Assembly (NCBI GenBank): GCA_033763995.1
Contig: JANRJL010000095.1
Coordinates: 13,982-77,981, forward strand
Length of the DNA: 64,000 nt
Direction: 5' to 3'
Origin: GCA-2737725 sp033763995
GTDB taxonomy: Bacteria; Pseudomonadota; Alphaproteobacteria; Rhodospirillales; Rhodospirillaceae
Position 1 is the first letter of the stretch. Each line of letters begins with the position of its first letter. The notes under the pieces are model-generated. The model was not told where the DNA came from. It searched no databases and worked only from the letters and a program-made list of their open reading frames with translations. Of this stretch, positions 1 to 8,862 are shown piece by piece. The position numbers and the translations under genes are program-made.

Positions 1-341
1 TCACGAGCGAACAGCTCATCTGCGGTGGGAAGTGCTCGCACGTATACCGACAGACTCGGGCTTACACGCAAATTTCCCGCGCTCGCTTGCACGCGAATAT
101 CCATTCCGTGTGAAGCAATCCGGATGTCGCTTGATTCGTCATCTCCATCTTCATTGAGGCGAGGAAGAAGGAAGCCGCTCGATAGAAACCGAGAGGGTTT
201 CTCACCAACTATCACGCTTCCGTACGGGCCCTCCCCCGAGACAAAGCGACGCGTTCGTTCCAGAACCGCGTCACATACGGCTTCCTTCAGGAGCTGGCGT
301 TCGTCTGCGGGCAGGGCCTCTAGTACGCGTAATTCCGGCAT
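1..341 (-). CDS. N-terminal fragment of an unrecognised protein, possibly DrmA-like helicase (partial at left edge)
   Basis: An open frame runs leftward off the window edge; 113 residues are visible. The ATG shares one base with the stop codon of the upstream gene (TGATG), so the two are almost certainly translated together. The visible part has a KPSRFLSSGFLLPR stretch and later SLSVYVRALPTADELF. In layout these recall the N-terminal domain of large DISARM-type DrmA helicases, which have a PSR-x-(L)-x-GFL-P motif before the ATPase core. No helicase motif is in view, so this is inference from a short segment plus the neighbour. Any large protein with a similar N-terminal domain is possible. 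Confidence 0.5.
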   Translation of the reverse strand, partial: MPELRVLEALPADERQLLKEAVCDAVLERTRRFVSGEGPYGSVIVGEKPSRFLSSGFLLPRLNEDGDDESSDIRIASHGMDIRVQASAGNLRVSPSLSVYVRALPTADELFAR

Positions 342-3019
342 CACTGGCCCCCTGAAAGAGTTCTGACATCCGTAACTTCATCGACTGAATCTAAAACCAT
401 CTGCCAAAGCCCTTGGCGAGATTTCCAAGCGGCCGGGCCTGCCGCTGCACCTTCTGGGTCCAAGACAAATTGGACGACACGTTGATTGAATTGATGCCCC
501 TCTTGAACGCGATATGAGCGGGCTGGACGTACAGCGGCGCGCCAGTAGATGTCTGCTGCAGCGGTATCTATTCCGGCCGCTTGCATAAAGAGGCGAAATC
601 GACCCCAATCCCGGGCTGCTCGCGGTTGCCTCCCTCCATCCTCACGGCCTGGCGCTTGGTCTGCAGTTAACCATCTCAAGACATTGTGAATCTCTTGAGC
701 AGCGATCCCTGGATCAAGCGTCTGCATAGTGCTGAGCACATGTCTAGCTTTCTGCATATCTGAGCGCCCGGGGGTTTTCGCCCGAATGGCCGCGACTTGG
801 TTGTGATAGAGACTGAGTTGCTGGAGGGTGTCGCGTGAGCCCGCGAGCGCCCGCCTCAAAGGTTCCCGCACCTTAGCATCCAGAACTAGAATTCTGTCGC
901 CGCGTTTGATCGATCGCGCCGAAACCCGTTCGAACGGTCGCACTTCTCCTGCCGAAAACTCCAACACGTCGCTGTTAGGACGATAGTTAAGACGTGTGCG
1001 GGTTGTCTGAAGCTGAATGACCTCGCCACCGTAGCTTTCGCCCGCCTGTGTAAAATCGATCTCGGCTTCCGGAACCGCAGCGCTAATACGAAACTCGGCT
1101 TCCGCCAAGTCAAGTTGTTCGTCGGCACCGCCGCGGTGAAGTGCAGTTGAGAGTGCGGTTGTCCGACCGGCTATGCCGGCGAATGCTGCGATGCGTGCAA
1201 GAGGACCAATTTCCCCGATCAAGAGGGCGCTGCCGGCAGTGTCTCCGAGCAGCAAAATCCTCTCAGGAGCATAACCAATTGTGAGAAGAGCCCGGATGGT
1301 GTCTGAATTGGGCCCTATTACGATAATGCGGTCGGGTTGGTCAGAATGCGCACGAGCTGCGAGAGATCGATGATCAATGACATCGCATGAGCAACTCATG
1401 CCCCGATCGGAGCCTAAGTAAATTTCTGCGATTCGACGGTCCGGCATTGTTAGCGTCGTGCTGCTGCGGTTCCACGCGCTATCGCCCAGGATTTGGGTAA
1501 GTTTATCGCTTACAGGTGTCTCTTCATCCCACGCGGATACGCGCGCCTCGACCGCGGCGACCAACCTTCGTGCGGACTCACCGATCGACGGTATGATATC
1601 CGCAACGGCAGCAAGTTGGCTCAACGCCATCTTCGGCCGAAACTGGGACCTAGTCGCGGCATCTACCTCATCGTCGCCGTCATACAAGATATCAGCGACG
1701 TTTCGTGCTTCTCGCAGTCCGAGAGGTAAGGATGCGGCGCGGCGCAGGAAGGCCAGAGCTTTTGAAACGCCCTCGGCCGCCACACCGTGACCGGTCTGAC
1801 GTACGTTCCGGCCAAGACGTACTAAATCCTGCCGCAAGTGAGCGAGCGACGCATCTTTAATATCTGCCTCGATGGTAATTGCTGGCAGATTGCTATCGAG
1901 AACAGCAGCCGCTCCAAGTAATCCAGGTTCCGGTAAAAACGCTCCGACTTCCAGAGGCGCTTTGCGAGAAGGCTGAAGCGTCGCATTGTGTGACCTTAGC
2001 GCTCGAACCGATTTTCGAAACGAGAACGCATCTTCCGCGATGACAACAACGGGAGGTCTCCGGCCGGATGCACGATCCAGCGTCTGCAGCAAGGTTAAGA
2101 GCCATGGCTCCCACTCGTCGGGGAGGTTGGTTCGTCCAACGCGTGTCACATCTACTATGACCGCATCGATACCCGTCTCATGGAAGCGTTGGAAATTCAG
2201 TTGTCGCGATAAGTGGTCATCGCGGCTATTCGCGGTCAGACCAAAGATGGCGAAAGGACTTCGCAGGGGGTCGCCAACGGCGGTGAGGTGCGTTTCCAAA
2301 CCGGCATTGCGGTCACCCATATGCGTGAAGTCTCGAACGCGGCGCAGGATTTGCTGTGAGTCCGTTGTGTAGGCCGGGCCTGTTGTTTCTTGTTCCGGAG
2401 CAAATACGACAGTCGTTTCGAGGAGTGTCGGACTGCGAACGACGATGTTGTGCGAAGATTGAGTGGTACGCAAATCGCGCAATCGAATCTCGAGCATACC
2501 AAGAGATTCCTGGGCGACGTTCGGTTTGCTCCAATCTGCTCCCTGCTGAATTTCAGTGATGGCTCGCGCGGCGGCCTGGGATAGATCAGACGGATTTACG
2601 AGGATCGAGCGTGCTGTCCAAGTTGCGCCGCTACGCCACGGCCAAAAGCCGACTGTTGCGTGTGCAAGCCGTCCCGATGAGCGAGCTTCGCGCAGGGCTA
2701 ATGCAGCAGAAACGAAGCCGCTACCCGGTCTGCTGGGCCACGCCAGCACGACACGATCTAGACCGTCTTCGATGGATGCGAGAAGCGCGTCGGTGATCGG
2801 TCGACCGCGATCAGCGGTTAGCCAGTCAGATGGGTCTGCAGTTGTGGCGAACCGTATGGGCGTCGGTGACGATATTCCTGGTCGGTTCACTCGTGATCGA
2901 GCGTCCGCTTCCTTTCGAGCAGCAAGCATCGCCTGCACGCGCTCGGCTTGTTGTCGGCGCCCCGCCTCCATGTTTGCTAGTCGGCTTTGCCAGCCTTTTG
3001 ATCCCCGCGACGGAGGCAC
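341..3019 (-). CDS. Large unknown protein, possible DISARM DrmE-like
   Basis: An 892-residue soluble protein with no signal peptide or membrane segment. The frame opens with GTG at 3019; an ATG at residue 17 is an alternative start. I see no Walker A motif. The middle has a hydrophobic strand followed by acidic residues (AVIVDVTRVGR, about residues 285-300) and another VVVIAEDAF strand, suggesting a Rossmann-like or degenerate ATPase core. The last 250 residues contain a short beta segment (SIKRGDRILVLD) and then a helical region with HNVLRWLTAD and a terminal Arg-rich stretch, a pattern I associate loosely with the C-terminus of DrmE from class 2 DISARM. The downstream gene overlaps it by one base. 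The function is not established; the DrmE relation is a hypothesis. Confidence 0.45.
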   Translation of the reverse strand: MPPSRGSKGWQSRLANMEAGRRQQAERVQAMLAARKEADARSRVNRPGISSPTPIRFATTADPSDWLTADRGRPITDALLASIEDGLDRVVLAWPSRPGSGFVSAALALREARSSGRLAHATVGFWPWRSGATWTARSILVNPSDLSQAAARAITEIQQGADWSKPNVAQESLGMLEIRLRDLRTTQSSHNIVVRSPTLLETTVVFAPEQETTGPAYTTDSQQILRRVRDFTHMGDRNAGLETHLTAVGDPLRSPFAIFGLTANSRDDHLSRQLNFQRFHETGIDAVIVDVTRVGRTNLPDEWEPWLLTLLQTLDRASGRRPPVVVIAEDAFSFRKSVRALRSHNATLQPSRKAPLEVGAFLPEPGLLGAAAVLDSNLPAITIEADIKDASLAHLRQDLVRLGRNVRQTGHGVAAEGVSKALAFLRRAASLPLGLREARNVADILYDGDDEVDAATRSQFRPKMALSQLAAVADIIPSIGESARRLVAAVEARVSAWDEETPVSDKLTQILGDSAWNRSSTTLTMPDRRIAEIYLGSDRGMSCSCDVIDHRSLAARAHSDQPDRIIVIGPNSDTIRALLTIGYAPERILLLGDTAGSALLIGEIGPLARIAAFAGIAGRTTALSTALHRGGADEQLDLAEAEFRISAAVPEAEIDFTQAGESYGGEVIQLQTTRTRLNYRPNSDVLEFSAGEVRPFERVSARSIKRGDRILVLDAKVREPLRRALAGSRDTLQQLSLYHNQVAAIRAKTPGRSDMQKARHVLSTMQTLDPGIAAQEIHNVLRWLTADQAPGREDGGRQPRAARDWGRFRLFMQAAGIDTAAADIYWRAAVRPARSYRVQEGHQFNQRVVQFVLDPEGAAAGPAAWKSRQGLWQMVLDSVDEVTDVRTLSGGQ

Positions 3020-3175
3020 GTTTGAATTCCCGGATTCCCCAATTCAATTCTTGATTGTACCATGTCCCAGCCTGCATCCAAGAGTGACAGGTTGGCTGTG
3101 GTTCCTCTGCGAAAGCTCTGCCCTCGGGGGCGCGTAAGCTAGCATCGCACGGCATGATGGTTTGAGGATACACGT

Positions 3176-4291
3176 ATGGACGACTGGAAGGCGGGAGGCT
3201 GGCTTGGAAGTCTCGGCCTTCGCGTGGCACGAGAGATTGAAGAGCATCTTAAGACGAATCCAACGATACGTGGCGCGCGTCAGCCGTTGCGTATGCGCTT
3301 CCTGCTATTACTGTTTGGCGAGCGACGGCTTCTCGGCTTCCTCCTTCCCTACGCGCTGCTCGTCGTTGCGCTTGTTGCCGCTGAAGTAATTTTAGCTTGG
3401 TGTTGCAACGACCTCTTGCCGCAATGGACCGCCGCCGAAAAGATTTCTCCATTACTCAAAGACGTGACCAGCTATTTCTTAGGTGCTCAGGTGACGGCGA
3501 TCGGCCTCTTGTTTCCAATCGCCGTGGCTTTAGTTACGTTGATCGTACAACGCGGGGATAATTCGAGCACTATTTCCGAGGTTCAGATATACTTCAGCGA
3601 AACCCTAGCCTATCAGGTCGGCGCCAGCGGGATAGCCCTTTCAATCGTCCTTGGCGTCCAGTTGCTGTGGTCGATGCAATTCACGGTCCACTACTTTTTC
3701 GAGGCTGGGACATCGCTTCAATTCTTCAAAATCGTTTTGACTTGCGTCCATATGGTTTGGTTCAGCGTTAACCTCGCGGCGATCTGGCACTTCCTTTTTG
3801 CGAGCCTCTCCTACATTCGACCCGCCGAACGCGCCGTGATGCGCAAACGATTCACGGCGCAGTATGCCATTCCAGCCGATCTGAAAGAACGCTTGACGCA
3901 CTTATTTTACGAGGGCGCGGCGACCTCGATCTTGCCCGAGTCCAAGAAAACGCTCTCGGATCCGAAGGCACCGAGTTTTTTCTTTGGACACGACTTCCGT
4001 GATTGGGAGTACACGGAAATCACAGATCAGGGCGCTGCCGGCAAATACCTAAAAGACGTGTGGATGCGCCCTTTGGGATGGGCGATCCGACGGTGGTACA
4101 CACGATGCAAAGCGAGCCCTAACAAGAACAAACACTACGCCTCAGGGCCTGCGTTATGCTTTCCGGTGAATTTCTTTACCCAAGGCGCTCAAGATGGCGT
4201 GGTCTGCCGACGGCAAAACGGCGTGCCGCTGGATTACCTGGAACGCTTCATTATCAAGCATGCGTTTCGCTATACCAGCATCGCGCCATGA
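3176..4291 (+). CDS. Unknown four-helix membrane protein, first gene of a two-gene operon
   Basis: A 371-residue protein with a short soluble N-terminus, four strongly hydrophobic segments (roughly residues 52-77, 101-125, 144-166 and 182-207) and a soluble C-terminal tail of about 160 residues that is probably cytoplasmic. There is no signal peptide. The ATG at 3176 has a GAGG about 8 bases upstream. Its stop overlaps the ATG of the next gene (ATGA, 4288-4291), so the two proteins are probably made together. It is divergent from the DISARM-like pair, with 156 bases between the starts. I do not recognise a family. In a defence island, a small membrane protein paired with a large cytosolic one would fit a membrane effector plus sensor, but that is inference. 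Confidence 0.6.
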   Translation: MDDWKAGGWLGSLGLRVAREIEEHLKTNPTIRGARQPLRMRFLLLLFGERRLLGFLLPYALLVVALVAAEVILAWCCNDLLPQWTAAEKISPLLKDVTSYFLGAQVTAIGLLFPIAVALVTLIVQRGDNSSTISEVQIYFSETLAYQVGASGIALSIVLGVQLLWSMQFTVHYFFEAGTSLQFFKIVLTCVHMVWFSVNLAAIWHFLFASLSYIRPAERAVMRKRFTAQYAIPADLKERLTHLFYEGAATSILPESKKTLSDPKAPSFFFGHDFRDWEYTEITDQGAAGKYLKDVWMRPLGWAIRRWYTRCKASPNKNKHYASGPALCFPVNFFTQGAQDGVVCRRQNGVPLDYLERFIIKHAFRYTSIAP

Positions 4292-6558
4292 CGAAACTCC
4301 CCACCCCTTCTGATATGCTTGAGGAGTTGGCAGACAAGGTCCTGGCGCACATGGACCGCATGGCCGTGACGAGCTTCGATATCGCGCTTGAAGAGATGCT
4401 CGACTACCACCGCTTTCTCATCGACGCTTACGGCACGACCGACCAAGCTGGCAACATCATCAGTTTCGCGGAGATCGGGGGCTGGCGCGCCCTTCATCAG
4501 GAATGGATACGCCAGTATCACCGTCTGGCGGAACGCGCTACAGGCTATATCGGACGCCAGGACGACTTTCTTGAGAAGCTATTGGGTGTTCCGAACCGCC
4601 TGATGCCTCAGGATCACCAGAAAGCGTCGCTTGCCGTCACCACAGGCCTACTCGACCTTGCCCTTATCTATGTGCATAGGCTTGAGGAATGGGTCACCCG
4701 ACGCAGGAGTGATCATCAGGTCGATGCACAGACAGGCGCCATGTCCTGGAATCTCGCTGGATCGGATAAACGCTCATATGAGGAGATCCTGAATACATTC
4801 GCGGGCCGATGGGAGGACATGCTCCAGTATGTCGACATACGCTATCAGTGGCATAGGCGTGGCGTCATGCCCGATGAGCAGTGGCGACGCTACGCAGCGA
4901 GCTGGCCCTTTATCCATCGCCACCTGCGCAACACCGCTTACCTACTGGCAGTAGCAGTTTGGAACGAGGACGAAACCGGTGCCGACGTCTACTGCGACAT
5001 CCTCTTGCGATGGCTGGAGGCCTTCCAGCATAAGCTGAACCACGAGTATGTCAGTTCACCGAGGCTACTTACCCCAGATATAATGTCAAAGCCATGGGAG
5101 GAAGTGCATTCGGCTTTCGACACTGAAAGTAGAAGGTTCGGAACGATCAGCCCAGCTGGAGTATTTGATGATGTCATTCGCGCTGCCACGGGTGATGTAA
5201 TTGTTATAGCAGCGGGTGTGATGCTGGCGTGGTTCGTTGAAAAGCGGCAAGCGACGGATATCTCGGTACGCTTCGCCAAGAGGTTGTTACTAAACGAAAT
5301 TAGCAGTGACGAAGAATTGCGCTCAATAGCACGCGTACCCACATTTCGCAGCCTACTCTTCGATCTCATACGCCTTAAGGCTATTGGCGAACGTTTTCAG
5401 AATTCGTCATACGGCGGTTGGCTCGACGAGCTGGTGCGCTTCATGGATTCTATGACCGAACGGCGGGTGGTGCCTGGGAGGGTTTATACACCCTCGACCA
5501 AGAATGAGCGCGATGATCTCGCCGTTGCATCGCTGGTGGCCCTATTAGCGCTTTTGCCAGCGCAAGGAGACGACGCAGCGCTTCAGAAGCTACTAGAGTT
5601 TACGGCCGACGAAGCGGCTTTCCCGCACACCGATCAAACTTTGCGGAATCTCGCAGGGGAAATCGAGCGTCTACAGTCGTTTCTAACACAGGAGAACAAT
5701 GAGTTTCTGCGAGCGGGGTTGCGCGCGTTCTCTCCGGACGCGGACTTCCCAGAGCGCCAAGCGCGCCTGCAGGCGCTGCTGGCCGCTGCGATCAATGGGA
5801 TCGACGAACAGCGCAATGCACGCTTGCGCGCGCGCCCCGTGGCTCCAGAAAAGCTCGAGAAACTGCGCAAGGCTATTGAGGATTCGCTCCTTGACGGCAA
5901 TGGGGGCCTCGAGATCTTCTCGGGTTTCGAGATTAAGACAACCGCCGATCAGGCCGCGAGCGCTAGCTTTACGATCCGCGATGTGGAAAAGGCTTACTTT
6001 GTTGATCCTTCAATGGCTAACGAGCCGATCAATTTCTGGGAACACTTAGTGCAGCTCGTCCAGAATCACATGTCGGATCTGACGTGGCGTGACTTTTCAA
6101 AACTCCAGCGCACTAAAGTCGATACACCCAACTCGGCAGCATTTCAGACAGCACTTTTAAGTGCATCAGTGGGAATCCATGCGGCAGGCCGGCAACCCAT
6201 TCTTCTTGTGCGCAGCTGGGACGATCCGCCATGGATTCGGGAGTGGACAAGCAGTATGAGCACACGGCCTCCGGGTCTTACTTTCGAAAGAAAGGCTGAT
6301 ATCAAGACCGGCAGCTACGTCGGCACTTTGAGCGGTATTGATATTTATCGGGCAGTGAATAAAGACGGCGAAGCGCTGATGTTTCCGGCCGAAATCCTGA
6401 CAAAAGTGACGTACGGCCTCGATAAGAACCAAGCGATCACGGTTGAATACATCGCCGACGCGAACAGCAAAAAAGGCCACGTCGTAGTGCATTTCAAGCG
6501 TGCGACTATCTGGTCATCCGACGCGGTCGTCGTGCTGGACTATGGTAGGCCTGCATAA
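4288..6558 (+). CDS. Unknown large soluble protein, second gene of the membrane-protein operon
   Basis: A 756-residue protein. An earlier in-frame ATG at 4156 lies inside the upstream gene; the ATG at 4288, giving an ATGA overlap, is the natural start. The N-terminal 500 residues are rich in predicted helix with many Trp and Tyr residues. The single hydrophobic stretch (GDVIVIAAGVMLAWFVEK, about residue 305) is weak for a membrane span. The last 150 residues look beta-rich and hold WDDPPWIREW and a C-terminal VVVLDYGRPA. I see no nuclease, ATPase or protease motif. Gene overlap links its job to the membrane protein before it. Family unknown. Confidence 0.6.
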   Translation: MTKLPTPSDMLEELADKVLAHMDRMAVTSFDIALEEMLDYHRFLIDAYGTTDQAGNIISFAEIGGWRALHQEWIRQYHRLAERATGYIGRQDDFLEKLLGVPNRLMPQDHQKASLAVTTGLLDLALIYVHRLEEWVTRRRSDHQVDAQTGAMSWNLAGSDKRSYEEILNTFAGRWEDMLQYVDIRYQWHRRGVMPDEQWRRYAASWPFIHRHLRNTAYLLAVAVWNEDETGADVYCDILLRWLEAFQHKLNHEYVSSPRLLTPDIMSKPWEEVHSAFDTESRRFGTISPAGVFDDVIRAATGDVIVIAAGVMLAWFVEKRQATDISVRFAKRLLLNEISSDEELRSIARVPTFRSLLFDLIRLKAIGERFQNSSYGGWLDELVRFMDSMTERRVVPGRVYTPSTKNERDDLAVASLVALLALLPAQGDDAALQKLLEFTADEAAFPHTDQTLRNLAGEIERLQSFLTQENNEFLRAGLRAFSPDADFPERQARLQALLAAAINGIDEQRNARLRARPVAPEKLEKLRKAIEDSLLDGNGGLEIFSGFEIKTTADQAASASFTIRDVEKAYFVDPSMANEPINFWEHLVQLVQNHMSDLTWRDFSKLQRTKVDTPNSAAFQTALLSASVGIHAAGRQPILLVRSWDDPPWIREWTSSMSTRPPGLTFERKADIKTGSYVGTLSGIDIYRAVNKDGEALMFPAEILTKVTYGLDKNQAITVEYIADANSKKGHVVVHFKRATIWSSDAVVVLDYGRPA

Positions 6559-6584
6559 GCGTACAGTTCAGATCGGGGGTTTTG

Positions 6585-6814
6585 TTCCCAGAGACACTTG
6601 TGACTGAGTGCTCAAGCGTGCAGTTGTGGAGACGCGGGAACTAGGGCAGCGCGTGGTGGACACGGCGGGTTCAGTACTGCGATTTTTCTCCGACTCTGTG
6701 CTCCAGGGAGCTGCACGAGTCGCGCAAAAGCGGGCTGTTTGCGGGCTTTCCCGACCTAAAATCGGGCACTTTCATTTAGTTCCAGAAAGACTGGCGGAGA
6801 GAGTTGGATTCGAA
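6585..6814. repeat. Left copy of the segment duplicated at tRNA-Ser(CGA), att-like
   Basis: Positions 6585-6748 align along their whole length with 8260-8424, with substitutions and few gaps. After 43 further bases (42 in the other copy), 6792-6814 matches 21 of 23 bases of the 3' end of tRNA-Ser(CGA) at 8467-8489, including the CCA complement and the T-loop sequence. The homology stops after the TTCGAA of the T-arm. This is the layout left by integration of an element into a tRNA 3' end. No integrase lies between the copies. Confidence 0.75.
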
Positions 6815-7017
6815 AAGAAGCTCCGCGTCTCGGGTACTTACATTTCGAGCAGAGCTTATTTTTGACTGACCCTCAAGAAATACCGGAAATCCAGGCATAA
6901 ATTGATGATCTAGATTCACCAACAACCCAGATTCATCAGTTATCGCAAAGTGGTGGTCTCGGCGGGGAACTGCAGTTCGATGCGGACTGCCCGCTAGGGC
7001 GCGGAGGACAGCCATAC

Positions 7018-7044
7018 TATTCTCCGTGTAGCGTGCGGAGAATA
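7018..7044. promoter_or_regulatory. Upstream operator-like inverted repeat of the Fic gene
   Basis: A perfect inverted repeat with 9-base arms (TATTCTCCG / CGGAGAATA) and a 9-base spacer. The same TCTCCG-N9-CGGAGA core recurs at 7072-7100, so this is probably the first of two binding sites for one dimeric regulator of the Fic gene. Confidence 0.6.
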
Positions 7045-7071
7045 TGGTTGCTCATGCGGGGAATAGCTGCC

Positions 7072-7100
7072 ATAATCTCCGCTTAGGATACGGAGATTAT
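7072..7100. promoter_or_regulatory. Start-codon operator-like inverted repeat of the Fic gene
   Basis: A perfect inverted repeat with 10-base arms (ATAATCTCCG / CGGAGATTAT) and a 9-base spacer. The right arm covers the first two bases of the Fic start codon, so a bound regulator would block transcription or initiation. The likely ligand is the Fic protein itself, which has a C-terminal helix-turn-helix. Confidence 0.65.
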
Positions 7101-8214
7101 GGCAGCCAAATATATCCACCAACTTAGGGACTGGCCCCGCTTTCATTGGGAACAGGACCGCCTGCTTCCGCTGCTGACTACCGTGCGCCACCAGCAGGGC
7201 CGGCTGATCGGACGCATGGAGGCCCTGGGGTTCGGGCTGCGCAACGAGGCGAGTTTGCGCTCCCTAACCGAAGACGTCCTAAAGTCGAGCGAGATCGAGG
7301 GCGAAATCCTCGACAAGGATCAAGTGCGTTCATCCATAGCACGGCATCTTGGCATGGATGCGGGCGCGCTTGCGTCTGCGGACCGGCACGTCGAAGGCGT
7401 GGTCGAGATGACGCTGGATGCCACCCAGAATTTCGATGAGAGGCTGACGGATGATCGTCTCTTTGGTTGGCATGCGGCCCTCTTCCCAACGGGGCGCAGC
7501 GGCATGAGGAAAATCCGCGTCGGTGAATGGCGCAGCGCGAGCGCAGAACCCATGCAAGTCGTCTCCGGACCGGCTGGTCGCGAACGGATTCACTACGAAG
7601 CCCCGCACGCAAAAAAGCTTCCCTCTGAAATGCGGAAGTTCACGACGTGGTTCAATGCTAAAGAGCCAGTGGATGACGTTCTTAAAGCCGCCATCGCGCA
7701 CTTTTGGTTTGTGACCATTCACCCGTTCGAGGACGGCAACGGCCGTATCGCGCGCGCCATCGCGGACCTGGCGCTTGCCCGCTCAGATAAGACATCGCAG
7801 CGCTTCTACAGCATGTCCGCGCAAATCCGCATCGAGCGGAAAAATTACTACGACATCCTTGAGCGCACCCAGAAAGGTGACCTGGATATCACGCCGTGGC
7901 TTGAGTGGTTCCTGGGTTGTTTAGGCCGAGCCTTTGAAGGCGCGGATACAACCCTCGGCACGGTCCTCGCGAAAGCGCGGTTTTGGGAGAATCATGCTGG
8001 CGATCCATTTAATGAGCGCCAGCGGATCATGCTGAACCGGTTGCTCGATGGGTTTGAAGGAAAATTGACGTCATCGAAGTGGGCCAAGATCGCCAAATGC
8101 TCGCAAGACACCGCTTCTCGCGACATTGATGACCTGATGAGACGCGGAATATTGATGAAGGACGCAGCCGGTGGACGCAGCACGAGTTATTCACTCGTAA
8201 GGTCTGTCGCGTGA
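7099..8214 (+). CDS. Fic-family AMP-transferase with N-terminal inhibitory motif and C-terminal winged helix
   Basis: A 371-residue protein. The Fic active-site motif HPFEDGNGRIAR is intact at residues 208-219, so AMP transfer from ATP to a target hydroxyl is expected. SSEIEG at residues 63-68 fits the (S/T)xxxE(G/N) inhibitory helix of class II Fic proteins, in which the toxin is self-restrained; the N-terminal domain resembles DUF4172. The last 80 residues look like a winged helix-turn-helix (about 310-365). Two matching inverted repeats upstream, one touching the start codon, suggest that the protein represses its own gene. GGAG ends three bases before the ATG, a short spacing. It is the only gene in the islet between the duplicated tRNA-Ser ends. 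The target is unknown. Confidence 0.92.
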   Translation: MAAKYIHQLRDWPRFHWEQDRLLPLLTTVRHQQGRLIGRMEALGFGLRNEASLRSLTEDVLKSSEIEGEILDKDQVRSSIARHLGMDAGALASADRHVEGVVEMTLDATQNFDERLTDDRLFGWHAALFPTGRSGMRKIRVGEWRSASAEPMQVVSGPAGRERIHYEAPHAKKLPSEMRKFTTWFNAKEPVDDVLKAAIAHFWFVTIHPFEDGNGRIARAIADLALARSDKTSQRFYSMSAQIRIERKNYYDILERTQKGDLDITPWLEWFLGCLGRAFEGADTTLGTVLAKARFWENHAGDPFNERQRIMLNRLLDGFEGKLTSSKWAKIAKCSQDTASRDIDDLMRRGILMKDAAGGRSTSYSLVRSVA

Positions 8215-8259
8215 TGAAGTGAAATGTGCGGACGCGCGCAGTTCGCATCAAACTATTTA

Positions 8260-8556
<297 letters not shown>

Positions 8557-8587
8557 GCGAGGTTCTTTCGGTCTGACGAGGCGGCGG

Positions 8588-8616
8588 AACCTAGTGCATG
8601 GGCCGCAAAAGGGAAA
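8588..8616 (-). promoter_or_regulatory. Candidate promoter of tRNA-Ser(CGA)
   Basis: Read leftward, TTTCCC (8616-8611), a 17-base spacer and TAGGTT (8593-8588) lie just upstream of the tRNA. A block of about 35 bases around it is nearly identical to the region before the other tRNA-Ser gene (45431-45470), where the boxes read TTCCCC-17-TAGGTT. The conservation supports a shared promoter although the boxes are far from consensus. Confidence 0.5.
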
Positions 8617-8862
8617 GCCGGTTTTCGGGCGGCCCGGACCCGCCCGCCGCGCCCCGGCCGGCCGCGCGCCGGGGCCCGGAGCCCTTTGAAAACCGTGGGT
8701 TTCCGGGCCGGTTGCGGCGGGACGGCCGCGTGGTCTCTCCGTGCCCGGTGGGCAACCGCCACCCCCGTCGCCGGTTGAGCCCCGGGTGCGCATATGGAAC
8801 GCATGGGGAAAGCGAAGGCAACGCCTTTTGCGCTTGCCGGCCCCAGGGGAGATCACGCCATC
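8594..8862. other. Intergenic region with GC-rich inverted repeats
   Basis: No gene is seen between tRNA-Ser and the unknown gene at 8863. The stretch holds several GC-rich inverted repeats, for example GCCCCGG and CCGGGGC around 8652-8675, and reads open in several frames only because of its GC bias. Confidence 0.4.

Noticed and set aside
6731..6747. Terminator hairpin in the left duplicated segment
   Set aside because: The two arms both read GCGGGC here and cannot pair, unlike the right copy at 8401-8424.
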